Source: Kribbella antiqua (GTDB lineage Bacteria > Actinomycetota > Actinomycetes > Propionibacteriales > Kribbellaceae). Taken from it: a stretch of 64,000 nt of DNA. The notes beneath the pieces were generated by a model. That model saw nothing but the letters and a program-made list of their open reading frames with translations, was not told the origin of the DNA and searched no databases. The first letter of the stretch is position 1; every line of letters begins with the position of its first letter. Of the stretch, positions 51,999-59,888 are shown piece by piece. A program made the position numbers and the translations under genes. The stretch is taken from contig NZ_SLWR01000013.1 of NCBI RefSeq assembly GCF_004345665.1, positions 62,001 to 126,000 of the forward strand, in the 5' to 3' direction.

Positions 51999-52032
51999 GT
52001 CTCCGGAACGCCCGCACGGGCGTTCCGGAGAC
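51999..52032 (+). terminator. strong hairpin after the propeller gene
   Basis: GTCTCCGGAACGCCCG and its exact complement CGGGCGTTCCGGAGAC around a 2-nt centre (16 pairs, effectively 15 with a 4-nt loop). It begins 10 bp after the stop codon; no T-run. Confidence 0.75.
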
Positions 52033-52075
52033 CGCGTCGCGCAGTGATTCCGGCGGAATTACGCAGCGTGATCCG

Positions 52076-52330
52076 TCAGCTTCCTTCGACCACTGGATAG
52101 ATCTCGTCCGCGACGAGACCGTGCGCCTCCCGGTGAACTGTGATCGCCGACTCGGCGTCGGGTGCCTCAACGAGGCAGAACACCTTGCCGTCCTTCTCGT
52201 CCGCCCAGTAGCGCAGGTACTTTACGCCGTACTCGTCCTGCGTCTTCAGGTCGGCAAGGTGGGCGTCGGCGACGTCCTTGACCGTCGCGCCCTCGGGCAG
52301 ACTCCGGTGCACGTCCATGAACAGTGCCAT
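52076..52330 (-). CDS. DUF4242 small protein
   Basis: 84 aa. ATG 52330 has GGAGGAG upstream. MALFMDVHRSLPEG then TVKDVADAHLADL and EYGVKYLRYWADEKDGKVFC and LVEAPDAESAITVHREAHGL match DUF4242 (ferredoxin-like fold; some members bind nickel). Cytoplasmic; function not known. Divergent from the AraC regulator at 52396. Confidence 0.85.
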   Translation of the reverse strand: MALFMDVHRSLPEGATVKDVADAHLADLKTQDEYGVKYLRYWADEKDGKVFCLVEAPDAESAITVHREAHGLVADEIYPVVEGS

Positions 52331-52395
52331 GGCACTTCTCCTCCCCAATCTCTGAGCCGGACTGGTCCAGCTCACGCTGTGTCATGATCAGTGTC

Positions 52396-53415
52396 ATGGC
52401 CGACCAGGGTCCGTACCATGACCGTTCCGCCGCTCTCGCTGACCGAGAAGCCACGCTCTCGCACGCTCTGTCGAGGCTTCACCTCGAGGGCGCGGTCTTT
52501 CTTCGCGGCGAGTACACCGAGCCCTGGGCCTACGAGTCGCTTCCGCCCCAGGATGCGGTGGCGGTGCTGGCCCCGGATGCCCGCCGGGTGATCCTGTTCC
52601 ATGTCGTGGCGACGGGCCGGGCGTGGATCGAGACTGTCGAGGGCGAACGGCACTGGGCCTCGGCGGGCGATGTCATCGTCCTGCCGTACGGCGACAGCCA
52701 CCGCATGGGCGGCACCGAGCCGGCCGTATGCGTCGCCGTGTCCGCCCTGATCGACCCGCCACCGTGGGAGCGGATGCCGGTCATCCATCACGGCGCGGGC
52801 GGTGCGGAAACGCACCTGGTCTGCGGTTACCTCGCCTGCGACGATCCGCTGTTCGACCCACGGATGCGTGCACTGCCAAGCGTGTTCGTAGTCCGCCCGG
52901 ATGGTGCGGCGCGGCTCTGGGTGCGCGCGAGCATCGACTACGCGGTGCAGCAGACCGCGCTGACTCGCCCGGATCACTTCGAGGCTCCGACGCGCATCCC
53001 GGAACTGCTGCTGGCAGAGGTACTGCGACTCCACCTCGCGGACTCGCCGGCCGGGGAAACCGGCTGGCTGCGGGCGTTGCGCGACCCGGTGCTGTCGCCG
53101 GCGCTCGCCGCCATGCACGCCTCACCAGAACGGAAGTGGACCCTCCTGGACCTCGCCCGGGCCGCGGGTGTCTCCATCTCGCTCCTCGACGAGCGGTTCC
53201 GCTCGGTCCTGGGCCTGGCGCCCATCCGCTACCTCACCGGCTGGCGCATGCACCTCGCGACCGATCTGCTGCGGTCGAGCGATCTTGGCGTCGCGGCAGT
53301 GGCACGGCGGGTCGGCTACGAGTCCGAGGAGGCGTTCAGCCGCGCGTTCAAGCGCGAGACAGGCGAGGCGCCGAGCATCTGGCGCACCGCGCGCTTCAGC
53401 CGCGCCCCCAGTTGA
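52396..53415 (+). CDS. AraC-family transcriptional regulator
   Basis: 339 aa. N-terminal cupin (AraC_binding_2/cupin_6 type: VFLRGEYTEPWAYESLPPQD, HWASAGDVIVLPYGDSHRMG, VCGYLACDDPLFDP) and C-terminal double HTH (LARAAGVSISLLDERFRSVL, GVAAVARRVGYESEEAFSRA). ATG 52396 or ATG 52384 may start it; neither has a ribosome site. Tail overlaps the alpha/beta hydrolase gene at 53396 by 20 bp (convergent), with DUF4242 divergent: either could be a target. Confidence 0.88.
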   Translation: MADQGPYHDRSAALADREATLSHALSRLHLEGAVFLRGEYTEPWAYESLPPQDAVAVLAPDARRVILFHVVATGRAWIETVEGERHWASAGDVIVLPYGDSHRMGGTEPAVCVAVSALIDPPPWERMPVIHHGAGGAETHLVCGYLACDDPLFDPRMRALPSVFVVRPDGAARLWVRASIDYAVQQTALTRPDHFEAPTRIPELLLAEVLRLHLADSPAGETGWLRALRDPVLSPALAAMHASPERKWTLLDLARAAGVSISLLDERFRSVLGLAPIRYLTGWRMHLATDLLRSSDLGVAAVARRVGYESEEAFSRAFKRETGEAPSIWRTARFSRAPS

Positions 53416-54286
53416 TCGCAAGGAAGTCGGTGAGGGCTCGGGCCAGGTTTGCGGGGGCCTGCTCGGCGATGTGGTGGGTGGACTTGATGCCGTGCCCTTC
53501 GACCTTGCGGCACCAGGGGCGCCAGACTTCCACCGGATCTCCGTAGATCTGTTCCAGATCGTCGTCGGTCGACCACAGGACCAGGGTCGGGCACTCGATC
53601 CGGCGGCCGGCTGCGCGGTCTGCGGCGTCGTTGCCACGATCGATCCCGAGGCCGGCCCGATAGTCCTCGAGCATCCCGTGCACCGTGGCAGGATCGCGGA
53701 TCGCCGCCAGGAAGTCGGCGTGGTTCTCCGGGCCGAGGACCTGCGGCGCGTTCGTGGTCCAGGCGCCGTACCAGGTCTCCGGATCGGCGCAGATCACCCG
53801 CTCGGCCGGCTTTTCCGCTTGTGCGAAGAACCACCAATGCCACCACGCGGCGGCGAACTCGGCTCCGCATCGCTCCAACGCCTCGATCACCGGTACGCCG
53901 TCCATCACCACCAGCGCGGACACATTCTCCGGATGATCCAGAGCAGTCCGATAGGCGACGTGGGATCCGCGATCGTGCCCGGCGACGGCGAACCGCCGAT
54001 GCCCTAAGAGGTCCATCAGGCCGACGATGTCGCCGGCCAGCGCACGTTTCGAGTACGGCGTATGGTCCGGATCCGTGAGCGGCTTCGCTGACCCGCCGTA
54101 CCCGCGCAGATCCGGGCACACGACGGTGAACCCCGCGTCCACCAACCGCGGGGCGACGTCGTACCAGGTGGTGTGCGTGCGTGGATGACCGTGCAGCAAC
54201 ACAACCGGCGGACCCGAACCACCGTGCCGCACGCGCACGCGCATGCCCGCGACGTCGACCTCTTCCAGCAGGAACCCTTCGAACAT
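53396..54286 (-). CDS. alpha/beta hydrolase, haloacetate-dehalogenase/epoxide-hydrolase type
   Basis: 296 aa. Oxyanion motif HGHPRTHTTW at 32-41, nucleophile D105 in GHDRGSHVAYR, and the catalytic-histidine region STHHIAEQAPANLAR near 270. An aspartate nucleophile with the HGxPxTHxxW start is typical of fluoroacetate dehalogenases and soluble epoxide hydrolases. The three residues are present. Shares 20 bp at its 3' end with the AraC gene. Substrate not certain. Confidence 0.88.
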   Translation of the reverse strand: MFEGFLLEEVDVAGMRVRVRHGGSGPPVVLLHGHPRTHTTWYDVAPRLVDAGFTVVCPDLRGYGGSAKPLTDPDHTPYSKRALAGDIVGLMDLLGHRRFAVAGHDRGSHVAYRTALDHPENVSALVVMDGVPVIEALERCGAEFAAAWWHWWFFAQAEKPAERVICADPETWYGAWTTNAPQVLGPENHADFLAAIRDPATVHGMLEDYRAGLGIDRGNDAADRAAGRRIECPTLVLWSTDDDLEQIYGDPVEVWRPWCRKVEGHGIKSTHHIAEQAPANLARALTDFLAINWGRG

Positions 54287-54332
54287 CTTCCCGCTGTACC
54301 CAGTGCGTATTCCCGGCGCGTGGATGGTTTGG

Positions 54333-54572
54333 TCAGCTGCCGGCCGTCTCTTCTTCCGTTAGGCGGCGGGCCAGCAGCTCCTTGCCCTGGTCGCCTGCCT
54401 TGCGGTTGCTCTGCTGGATCTTGCGGAACCACTTGGCCAGTTCGTCGTCACCGGCCGCTTTGGCGTCCGCGATGTAGGTGTCCATCTGCCAGGTCCAGTG
54501 CAATGATGCCTGCAGCACGGTCACCAGGTTGTAGTTCTTGTCCTTGACTGTTCGCTCGGGCTCCGGTGCCAT
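54333..54572 (-). CDS. conserved small hypothetical protein
   Basis: 79 aa. ATG 54572 preceded by GGAGGAGG. EPERTVKDKNYNLVTVLQAS, then WQMDTYIADA and LAKWFRKIQQSNRKAG look like two amphipathic helices of a small soluble bundle common in actinobacteria. Function unknown. Followed by the hydrolase gene 46 bp downstream. Confidence 0.75.
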   Translation of the reverse strand: MAPEPERTVKDKNYNLVTVLQASLHWTWQMDTYIADAKAAGDDELAKWFRKIQQSNRKAGDQGKELLARRLTEEETAGS

Positions 54573-54630
54573 CACGCCTCCTCCGTCGCTTCGACCGTTG
54601 CGTACCCCGGGTACCCTCTCGTCGGCCGGT

Positions 54631-55098
54631 TCATGTCGAGTCGCGTCCCACAGTGAAGCGTTGTTGGTAGAGCGCCTTGGCTTGGTTCAGGGCCCTCGTC
54701 GTGATGCGCGCCAAGGGCCGGACCTGTACCACCAGCGGTTCGTGGTCGGGGCCGTATCCGGCGATCTCGCCGGTGAGGAGCCAGGGGTAGCGACCTTCCT
54801 GCTCACCGAGTTCGGCGTACTTGCAGACTCGCCGGGCGATCCACTCCTCGGCTGGGCGCGGCCACCATGGTTCGGGCTCGACGGTGGTCGCGGAAAGGCC
54901 TGGAAGTTCGACACCGGCTTCATAGTCGCGGCTCGGTCCGCTGTCGGCGTCCGCCTGGGGCCCTTTGGAGTACCTCAGCAGTACGCCGGTGTGGTTCTGG
55001 ACGAAGCGGACCAGTTGATGCAGGTCGTCCAGGGGCGGCGGTTCGGAGAGATCCGCATCGCCCGCGAACAGTCGACCGCCGGCACTGCTGTCACTCAT
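54631..55098 (-). CDS. DUF6098-like protein
   Basis: 155 aa, soluble. LDDLHQLVRFVQNHTGVLLR, the aromatic WWPRPAEEWIARRVCKY, and WLLTGEIAGYGPDHEPLVVQ are the motifs I associate with DUF6098. ATG 55098 chosen; the frame extends 8 codons without a ribosome site. Function unknown. Confidence 0.75.
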   Translation of the reverse strand: MSDSSAGGRLFAGDADLSEPPPLDDLHQLVRFVQNHTGVLLRYSKGPQADADSGPSRDYEAGVELPGLSATTVEPEPWWPRPAEEWIARRVCKYAELGEQEGRYPWLLTGEIAGYGPDHEPLVVQVRPLARITTRALNQAKALYQQRFTVGRDST

Positions 55099-55132
55099 GC
55101 GCGCCCAGTACCCAGACAGCACGCCTTGAGGG

Positions 55133-55909
55133 CTACTCCGCGAGCTCGACGAGTAGGCCGTAGTGGTCGCTCGGGGTTGCGTCGGGCTGGTCGAAGATTC
55201 GGGTGCAGGTGAGGATCGGCAGGGTCGGGCGTCCGTGGTCGCCGCAGCGGACCAGCACGTGGTCGATGCCGCGGAACGGCCATTCTCCGTCCACGAAATG
55301 CGGGTTCTCCGGGACGTAGGTCTCCAGCCGCTCGTCTCGATGCGTCGCCTCCCAGGCGTTTCGGTAGCAGACGCTCAGGTCGTCGATCACGTGCCGGCCT
55401 GTCCAGAAGCGGAGGCTGTCCGCTGATTCCTCCGCGTCCAGGTCGCCGGCCACGACGGCGTGACCGGGGAACGTGGCGACCAGTTCCTCGAGTTGCCGTG
55501 CGACGAGCGCAGTCTGCAGGCACCGCTCGCGCTCGTGGTCGACCTGGTAGTCCGGGAAGTGGTTCGCGACCCAGATCCGTCCGAACGGTGCGAGGATCTC
55601 CGTGACAAGCGCCGTACAGGCGAAGTCGCCGGTTCGCTCTGACACGTTGAGGTCGAGCTCCAGTACCTGTCCGATCGGCCATCGGCTCGCTGTGGTGATG
55701 CCTTGGCCGTCGTACTCGCGTTCGGAGGAATGCGCGAGGTGATAGCGCGGGCCGAGCATGGCCGTCACCTGGTCGACGTCGTCGGTGAGGATCGTTTCCT
55801 GCAGCGTCAGTACGTCGGCCTCCAGCAGTTGGAAGCCCTTCTGGAAAACGGGCAGGCGAGCATCCCAATCGCCACGCGTGCCCCAGACATTGAGTGTTGC
55901 CAGCCGCAT
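55133..55909 (-). CDS. endonuclease/exonuclease/phosphatase-family protein
   Basis: 258 aa, four-layer EEP fold. MRLATLNVWGTRGDW, LTLQETILTDD (metal Glu), VWVANHFPDY, VVAGDLDAEE, IDHVLVRCGDHG and the C-terminal TPSDHYGLLVEL (catalytic D-H). Metal-dependent phosphodiesterase; substrate could be DNA, phospholipid or inositol phosphate. No signal peptide. ATG 55909 begins 12 bp after the decarboxylase stop, so same transcript. Confidence 0.87.
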   Translation of the reverse strand: MRLATLNVWGTRGDWDARLPVFQKGFQLLEADVLTLQETILTDDVDQVTAMLGPRYHLAHSSEREYDGQGITTASRWPIGQVLELDLNVSERTGDFACTALVTEILAPFGRIWVANHFPDYQVDHERERCLQTALVARQLEELVATFPGHAVVAGDLDAEESADSLRFWTGRHVIDDLSVCYRNAWEATHRDERLETYVPENPHFVDGEWPFRGIDHVLVRCGDHGRPTLPILTCTRIFDQPDATPSDHYGLLVELAE

Positions 55910-55920
55910 GGAACTCTTGC

Positions 55921-57375
55921 CTATGCCTTGACTACGCGGAGGGTTTTCACGGTGGGGTCGGCCGCGTCGGGGATGGGCATGGTGGCTTCGGTGCCGGAGC
56001 GGAGGTAGTCGATGACGCCGGCGGAGATGCATTCGCCGGGCAGGATGGCCGGGATGCCCGGCGGATAGGGCGTGACCTGCTCGGCGGCGATCCGGCCGAT
56101 TGACTCGTCGACCGGTACGACGTCGTGCGCGGCGAAGAACGCCTCGCGTGGCGACATCACCTGCTCCAGTTCGAGATCACGCGGCTCCGGCAGTACGACG
56201 CTCTGCGGCGACGGCAGCGAGGTCCGGGTCAGATCGGCGAGCGCCGACACCAGCCGATCGGCGCGCTCCTGGTCGTCGGCGAAGCTGAACTGCGCCAGGA
56301 TCCGGCGGTGGTCCGACAGCCCGACATTGATCGCCGGCTCCTGGCGCAGCCAGTCGGCCGCCTGATAACCGGAGATCCCGGCGTCGAGGGTGTCGATCAT
56401 GATCTGCAGCCGGTCCAGATCGTGTGACGCCTCCTTCGCCACCAGCCGGTCCTCGAACACCCGCAGACCCGGCAGGCTGTCGATCTCACGACGGGTCGCG
56501 TGCGCCAGCTTCAATGCCGAACCGAGCAGCTCGTGACCGTGCAGCACCATTTGCCGCCGCCACCCGTCCATGGCGGCGTACAGCAGCACGTTCGGGCTGG
56601 TCGTGGACAGCAGGTCGGCGCTTTCCTTGAGCCGGACCGGGTCGATCAGATCGCCCTGCAGGTGGAAGACGGAGCCTTGCTCGAAGCCGGCGCCCATCTT
56701 GTGGACCGACACCACGCAGACGTCCGCGCCGGCGTCCATCGCCCAGGTCGGCAGCTCGTCGTGGAACGGCAGATGCGCACCCCACGCCTCGTCCACGATC
56801 AGCGGCTTCCCATGCCGATGGCAGATCTCCGCGATTGTCTTCAGGTCACTGCAGGTCCCGTACGGCGACGGACTGGTGACCAAGGCACCGACGGCGTCCG
56901 GGTTGTTGCTGAAGGCATCTTCAAATGCTGCCGGGCTCGGCGGATGGGCCAGGTGCAGCTCCCGGTCCCACCTCGGCCGCACCCAGACCGGCTGGATCCC
57001 GGTCAGCACCAGACCGGCGATCACCGACTTGTGCGCGTCCCGGCCGACGAGCATGGTCTCGCCCGGTGCGGCGACCGCCATCATCGCGCTCTTCACCGAC
57101 AACGAACTGCCGCAGGTCGAGAAGAACGCATGCTCGGCACCGACCGCGTCGGCCATCAGCTCCTGCGCCCGGGCGAGGACCTTCTTGCCGGACTGCCGGT
57201 CGTCGAGTCCACCAGTGGCGAGCACGTCCGACCGGAACACCTCCGCGCCGAGCACCCGCCGTACCGCATCGTCCACACCTCGGCCCTGTTTGTGGCCGGG
57301 CGGGGAGTAGTTCGCGTAATCGCGCTCGTGATACTCCGCCAACGCCTCCAGCACCGGGCTCTCGTTGTGGTCCAT
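55921..57375 (-). CDS. Orn/Lys/Arg decarboxylase-family PLP enzyme
   Basis: 484 aa, fold type I. PPGHKQGRG at the start, STCGSSLSVKSAMMAVAAPG (phosphate binding), VDEAWGAHLPFHDEL (Asp to the pyridine N), and the Schiff-base lysine K226 in VSVHKMGAG; GIPAILPGE near the end. Decarboxylates a basic amino acid, or acts in a related reaction such as in polyamine or SpeA-type metabolism. ATG 57375 with GGGTAC upstream. The N-terminal wing domain of enterobacterial enzymes is absent, as in the short Gram-positive type. Confidence 0.87.
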   Translation of the reverse strand: MDHNESPVLEALAEYHERDYANYSPPGHKQGRGVDDAVRRVLGAEVFRSDVLATGGLDDRQSGKKVLARAQELMADAVGAEHAFFSTCGSSLSVKSAMMAVAAPGETMLVGRDAHKSVIAGLVLTGIQPVWVRPRWDRELHLAHPPSPAAFEDAFSNNPDAVGALVTSPSPYGTCSDLKTIAEICHRHGKPLIVDEAWGAHLPFHDELPTWAMDAGADVCVVSVHKMGAGFEQGSVFHLQGDLIDPVRLKESADLLSTTSPNVLLYAAMDGWRRQMVLHGHELLGSALKLAHATRREIDSLPGLRVFEDRLVAKEASHDLDRLQIMIDTLDAGISGYQAADWLRQEPAINVGLSDHRRILAQFSFADDQERADRLVSALADLTRTSLPSPQSVVLPEPRDLELEQVMSPREAFFAAHDVVPVDESIGRIAAEQVTPYPPGIPAILPGECISAGVIDYLRSGTEATMPIPDAADPTVKTLRVVKA

Positions 57376-57500
57376 GCCGGGCAGGTACCCGAGGCAACGA
57401 TCCTCAGTCACGCATCGGTGTTCGGCCTGGGGTACCGGACGAGAGCACAGCGTATCCCCGCGGACGTGCACGAAGCCGAGCATCGATTGGAGCACTGCCG

Positions 57501-57755
57501 ATGTCGATCTGGGAGCGGTTCAAGCGCTGGCGCCTTGCCCACACGGTCAACGAAGCGGACGCGCCGGCGGACACCAGTACTGCGATGACGCGAGCCGAAG
57601 GCGGCGACCCACGAGGAGGTACGCCGACCACCACCGGCACCGGCACCAGCGGCGAATTCGTCGGACGGGTCGCAGGTGACGACCCCGACACCGGCCCGTC
57701 CGGCGCGGAGGCACGACGAAAACCCAACGAGAGCAACCCAGACGACACCCGCTGA
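57501..57755 (+). CDS. small hydrophilic protein, unknown
   Basis: 84 aa, from ATG 57501 with TTGGAGC upstream. Starts MSIWERFKRWRLAHTV, then a Thr/Gly/Asp-rich, mostly disordered chain ending RRKPNESNPDDTR. Divergent from the decarboxylase. No family recognised. Confidence 0.55.
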   Translation: MSIWERFKRWRLAHTVNEADAPADTSTAMTRAEGGDPRGGTPTTTGTGTSGEFVGRVAGDDPDTGPSGAEARRKPNESNPDDTR

Positions 57756-57821
57756 CCCTCGTCGCTTCCGGAGCCGACGGCGTCACTCCCGAGCTTGGCC
57801 GGCGCCGGGTTCGGGGTGCGG

Positions 57822-58049
57822 TCAGCTGGCGTAGCGTTGTCTGTGCTGGCGGTAGGAGTTGTGTTCCGCGGTGGTGCCGTCGGGGTTGGTGATGATGTGG
57901 TCGACGCCGTACCAGGAGGCCACGATTGCTCCTTGGCTGATTTGGCGTTCCCTCCCGCCGCCGGCGGCGAACGGTTCGGTGCTGTGGCGCCAGCGGGTCT
58001 TCCAGACGCCGTTCTCGCAGTAGGTCTCGACGTCGTCAATGGATGCCAT
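57822..58049 (-). CDS. DUF2188-like small protein (intact copy)
   Basis: 75 aa. AGGGAGC lies 5 nt before ATG 58049. IDDVETYCENGVWKTRWRHS then VDHIITNPDGTTAEHNSYRQ is the DUF2188 pattern. It overlaps the J-domain gene's end by 14 bp. Damaged relatives are at 10200 and 16523. Role unknown; the family is common in stress clusters. Confidence 0.75.
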   Translation of the reverse strand: MASIDDVETYCENGVWKTRWRHSTEPFAAGGGRERQISQGAIVASWYGVDHIITNPDGTTAEHNSYRQHRQRYAS

Positions 58050-58452
58050 GGTTGCTCCCTGTCGGGCGACGCGGACCTCTGGTCGACCCGTTGGTAGTCT
58101 GCGTCGGCGGTTGCCAGCGGACTGGTCCTACGCGGATCGCCGGCTCGACCCGAGGCGTCGTCGAGGTCCGCCGAGCCGCATGGACGCGCGGTGGAGGTGA
58201 GCTGGTGGCCGGCCTGGTTCGGGTGCGGTCGTAGGCGGCGCGGCGGATGGGGTCGCGGAGGGTGGCGTAGGCGGTGAGGATCTGCTGCAGGCGCTGGTCG
58301 GCGTCAGCGTCGGCGTCAGCGTCTGAGTCTGCTGGTGTGCGGGTGTCGGGATGGAGTTGGCGGACGAGGCCGCGGAAGGCGTGGTCGAGGTCGTCGTCCG
58401 AGGCGGCGACGGTCACCCCGAGGATCGCGTATGGATCGGTCATCGCGCTCAT
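58036..58452 (-). CDS. short J-domain (DnaJ-like) protein
   Basis: 138 aa. J domain at about 5-77 with the HPD motif at 34-36 (RQLHPDTRTP) and the helix YATLRDPIRRAAYDR. The C-terminal 60 residues are Pro/Arg/Thr-rich with no zinc or substrate-binding domain. Helix II-III loop carries a DADADADA insertion. May stimulate an Hsp70 (not in this window) for the stress cluster that includes Hsp20. Confidence 0.82.
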   Translation of the reverse strand: MSAMTDPYAILGVTVAASDDDLDHAFRGLVRQLHPDTRTPADSDADADADADQRLQQILTAYATLRDPIRRAAYDRTRTRPATSSPPPRVHAARRTSTTPRVEPAIRVGPVRWQPPTQTTNGSTRGPRRPTGSNHGIH

Positions 58453-58647
58453 CTCCGTCGCGGAGTGGACCGGGGTGATGCGGCGGCCCGCTGCGGAGCT
58501 GTCGTCCTGGGAAGGACAGGCGGCGGGAATGGGACGTCACCGCCGAGTCGAGGGTGTGACGGGCGGGCGGCCGCATCACCGGGTCAGGATTCGTCGATTG
58601 TCGGAGCTGCTCACCTCCTCCCGGCAGGGAAGGTGGGTCAGTTGCCC

Positions 58648-58920
58648 TCAGCGCCGCGGAGGGCCGCGCTCGCGGCGCTGAGGGCTTCGCGTCGGCGCGA
58701 GACCGAGTCGGAGGCGGGGCCGGCCCGGCCACCTGGATGGTGGCCGAGGGGCCCATCCGCCTTCAGGTGGGCAGGGCTTGTCCAGGGGCGGCTCGTACGG
58801 CGATTCCCAGCAGGCGGCGATCAAGGCGTCGAACTCGGCGCGCAGCAGGTCGTCGTCGCCGAGGGCAAGGTCGAGGAAGGCCTCGGCCTCGTCGAGTACC
58901 TGCTGGCTGGTCATCGTCAT
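58648..58920 (-). CDS. small conserved hypothetical protein
   Basis: 90 aa from ATG 58920. The first 45 residues (MTSQQVLDEAEAFLDLAL, DDDLLRAEFDALIAACW) form helices of a small actinobacterial family. The remaining half is Pro/Arg-rich and may be an altered tail. Between the J-domain and Hsp20 genes. Confidence 0.6.
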   Translation of the reverse strand: MTMTSQQVLDEAEAFLDLALGDDDLLRAEFDALIAACWESPYEPPLDKPCPPEGGWAPRPPSRWPGRPRLRLGLAPTRSPQRRERGPPRR

Positions 58921-58969
58921 CGATCTCACCCCATCGACAACAGGCCCTATCGGGAAGCGTTCGAGTCGG

Positions 58970-59413
58970 TCAGGCGTCGATCTGCTTGCGGTCGCTGTCC
59001 GCGGCCGAGATCGCGATCTTGCGCGGTTTGGCCTGCTCGGCGATCGGGATCCTGAGCGTCAGTACGCCGGTCTCGTAGCTGGCCTCGATGCGATCGGCGT
59101 CCAGGGTGTCGCCCAGGAAGAGTTGCCGGGAGAACACCCCGAGCGGACGCTCGGCGACCTGCATCTCCACGCCTTCACCGAGCTCGAGCGGTCTGCGTTC
59201 GGCCTTCACCGTGAGTACGTTGCGTTCCACGTCCAGCTCGATCGCGTCCGGCGAGATGCCGGGCAGGTCGAACGAAACGACGTACTGATCACCCTGCCGG
59301 TAGGCGTCCATCGGCATCGCGGTGGGTCGTGACCACGTGCCCGGCGACTGGCTTCCGAAGAACTGCTGGGTCAGCCGGTCGAATTCCCGGAATGGGTCGG
59401 TGCGCATCAACAT
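58970..59413 (-). CDS. Hsp20/alpha-crystallin small heat-shock protein
   Basis: 147 aa. Short N-terminal arm (DPFREFDRLTQQFFGS), alpha-crystallin domain about 40-128 (YVVSFDLPGISPDAIELDVE, GVFSRQLFLGDTLDADRIEA, YETGVLTLRIPIAEQAKPRK). The C-terminal IxI is the ISA-like KIAIS. A GAGGTG ribosome site precedes ATG 59413. ATP-independent chaperone. The upstream region carries a promoter and two TGTCA-type dyads, so heat-regulated repression is likely. Confidence 0.93.
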   Translation of the reverse strand: MLMRTDPFREFDRLTQQFFGSQSPGTWSRPTAMPMDAYRQGDQYVVSFDLPGISPDAIELDVERNVLTVKAERRPLELGEGVEMQVAERPLGVFSRQLFLGDTLDADRIEASYETGVLTLRIPIAEQAKPRKIAISAADSDRKQIDA

Positions 59414-59467
59414 CGTCCCTACACCTCCTCAGTCGTCAACTCATAGGTGGTGTCAATACGCACATCC

Positions 59468-59496
59468 CTTATAACATGTCAACGGAACGATGACAA
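59468..59496 (-). promoter_or_regulatory. hsp20 promoter (housekeeping sigma type)
   Basis: Read on the minus strand: -35 TTGTCA (59496-59491), 17-nt spacer, -10 TATAAG (59473-59468). Expected start of RNA about 48 nt before the ATG. The -35 lies within the first TGTCA dyad. Confidence 0.65.
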
Positions 59497-59522
59497 GACT
59501 CAATGTCATCCAAGCGCTGACA
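59477..59522. promoter_or_regulatory. two RheA-type operator dyads upstream of hsp20
   Basis: TGTCA-N9-TGACA occurs twice: 59477-59495 and 59504-59522, centres 27 bp apart. The geometry equals the operator I recall for the Streptomyces albus hsp18 repressor RheA (TGTCATC-N5-GATGACA): site 1 is TGTCAAC-N5-GATGACA, site 2 is TGTCATC-N5-GCTGACA. Site 1 overlaps the -35 box, so bound repressor would block transcription. Confidence 0.6.
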
Positions 59523-59560
59523 AGATGGAAAGGGGAGACCCGGGCGGGTTCCGGCTGCGG

Positions 59561-59785
59561 TCAGCTCTTCTTTGCTGATGCCTTTCCGCCCTTGCGGCCG
59601 GCCTTCTTCTTCTGGGCCGTTGTGCCGCCCTGCTTGCTGTCGCCGCCCTTGCCGCTCTGTTTGCCGCCGCGCTCGCTCGACTTCGGCGCGTTGGCGATCT
59701 TGGCGGCGCGCTCCTTGGACATCCCTTTGTCCTTGAGGGCTTCGTACTGCTTCTCGTTCTTGACGTTTGCCGACTTACCGGGCAT
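59561..59785 (-). CDS. KGG-type basic small protein (DUF7218-like)
   Basis: 74 aa with GGAGG before ATG 59785. KQYEALKDKGMSKERAAKIA at the centre, then a Lys/Gly-rich tail (GKGGDSKQGGTTAQ, KKKAGRKGGKASAKKS) resembling nucleic-acid-binding tails. Small stress-associated protein of unknown role. Its tail alone survives at 14951 fused to a GAF gene. Confidence 0.78.
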   Translation of the reverse strand: MPGKSANVKNEKQYEALKDKGMSKERAAKIANAPKSSERGGKQSGKGGDSKQGGTTAQKKKAGRKGGKASAKKS

Positions 59786-59888
59786 CGGTACCTCCTGGAC
59801 CAATCGGCCGTTGCCCACACCATCGTGGTGGCGAGGACTCGATCAGTTCGGCCGGTACCCAGCCTCGGCCCAGACATCACCTCGGTGG

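Noticed and set aside
59414-59530. Search for HAIR (CTTGAGT-N7-ACTCAAG) or CIRCE sites before hsp20
   Set aside because: Only partial half-sites occur; the TGTCA-N9-TGACA dyads explain the region better.
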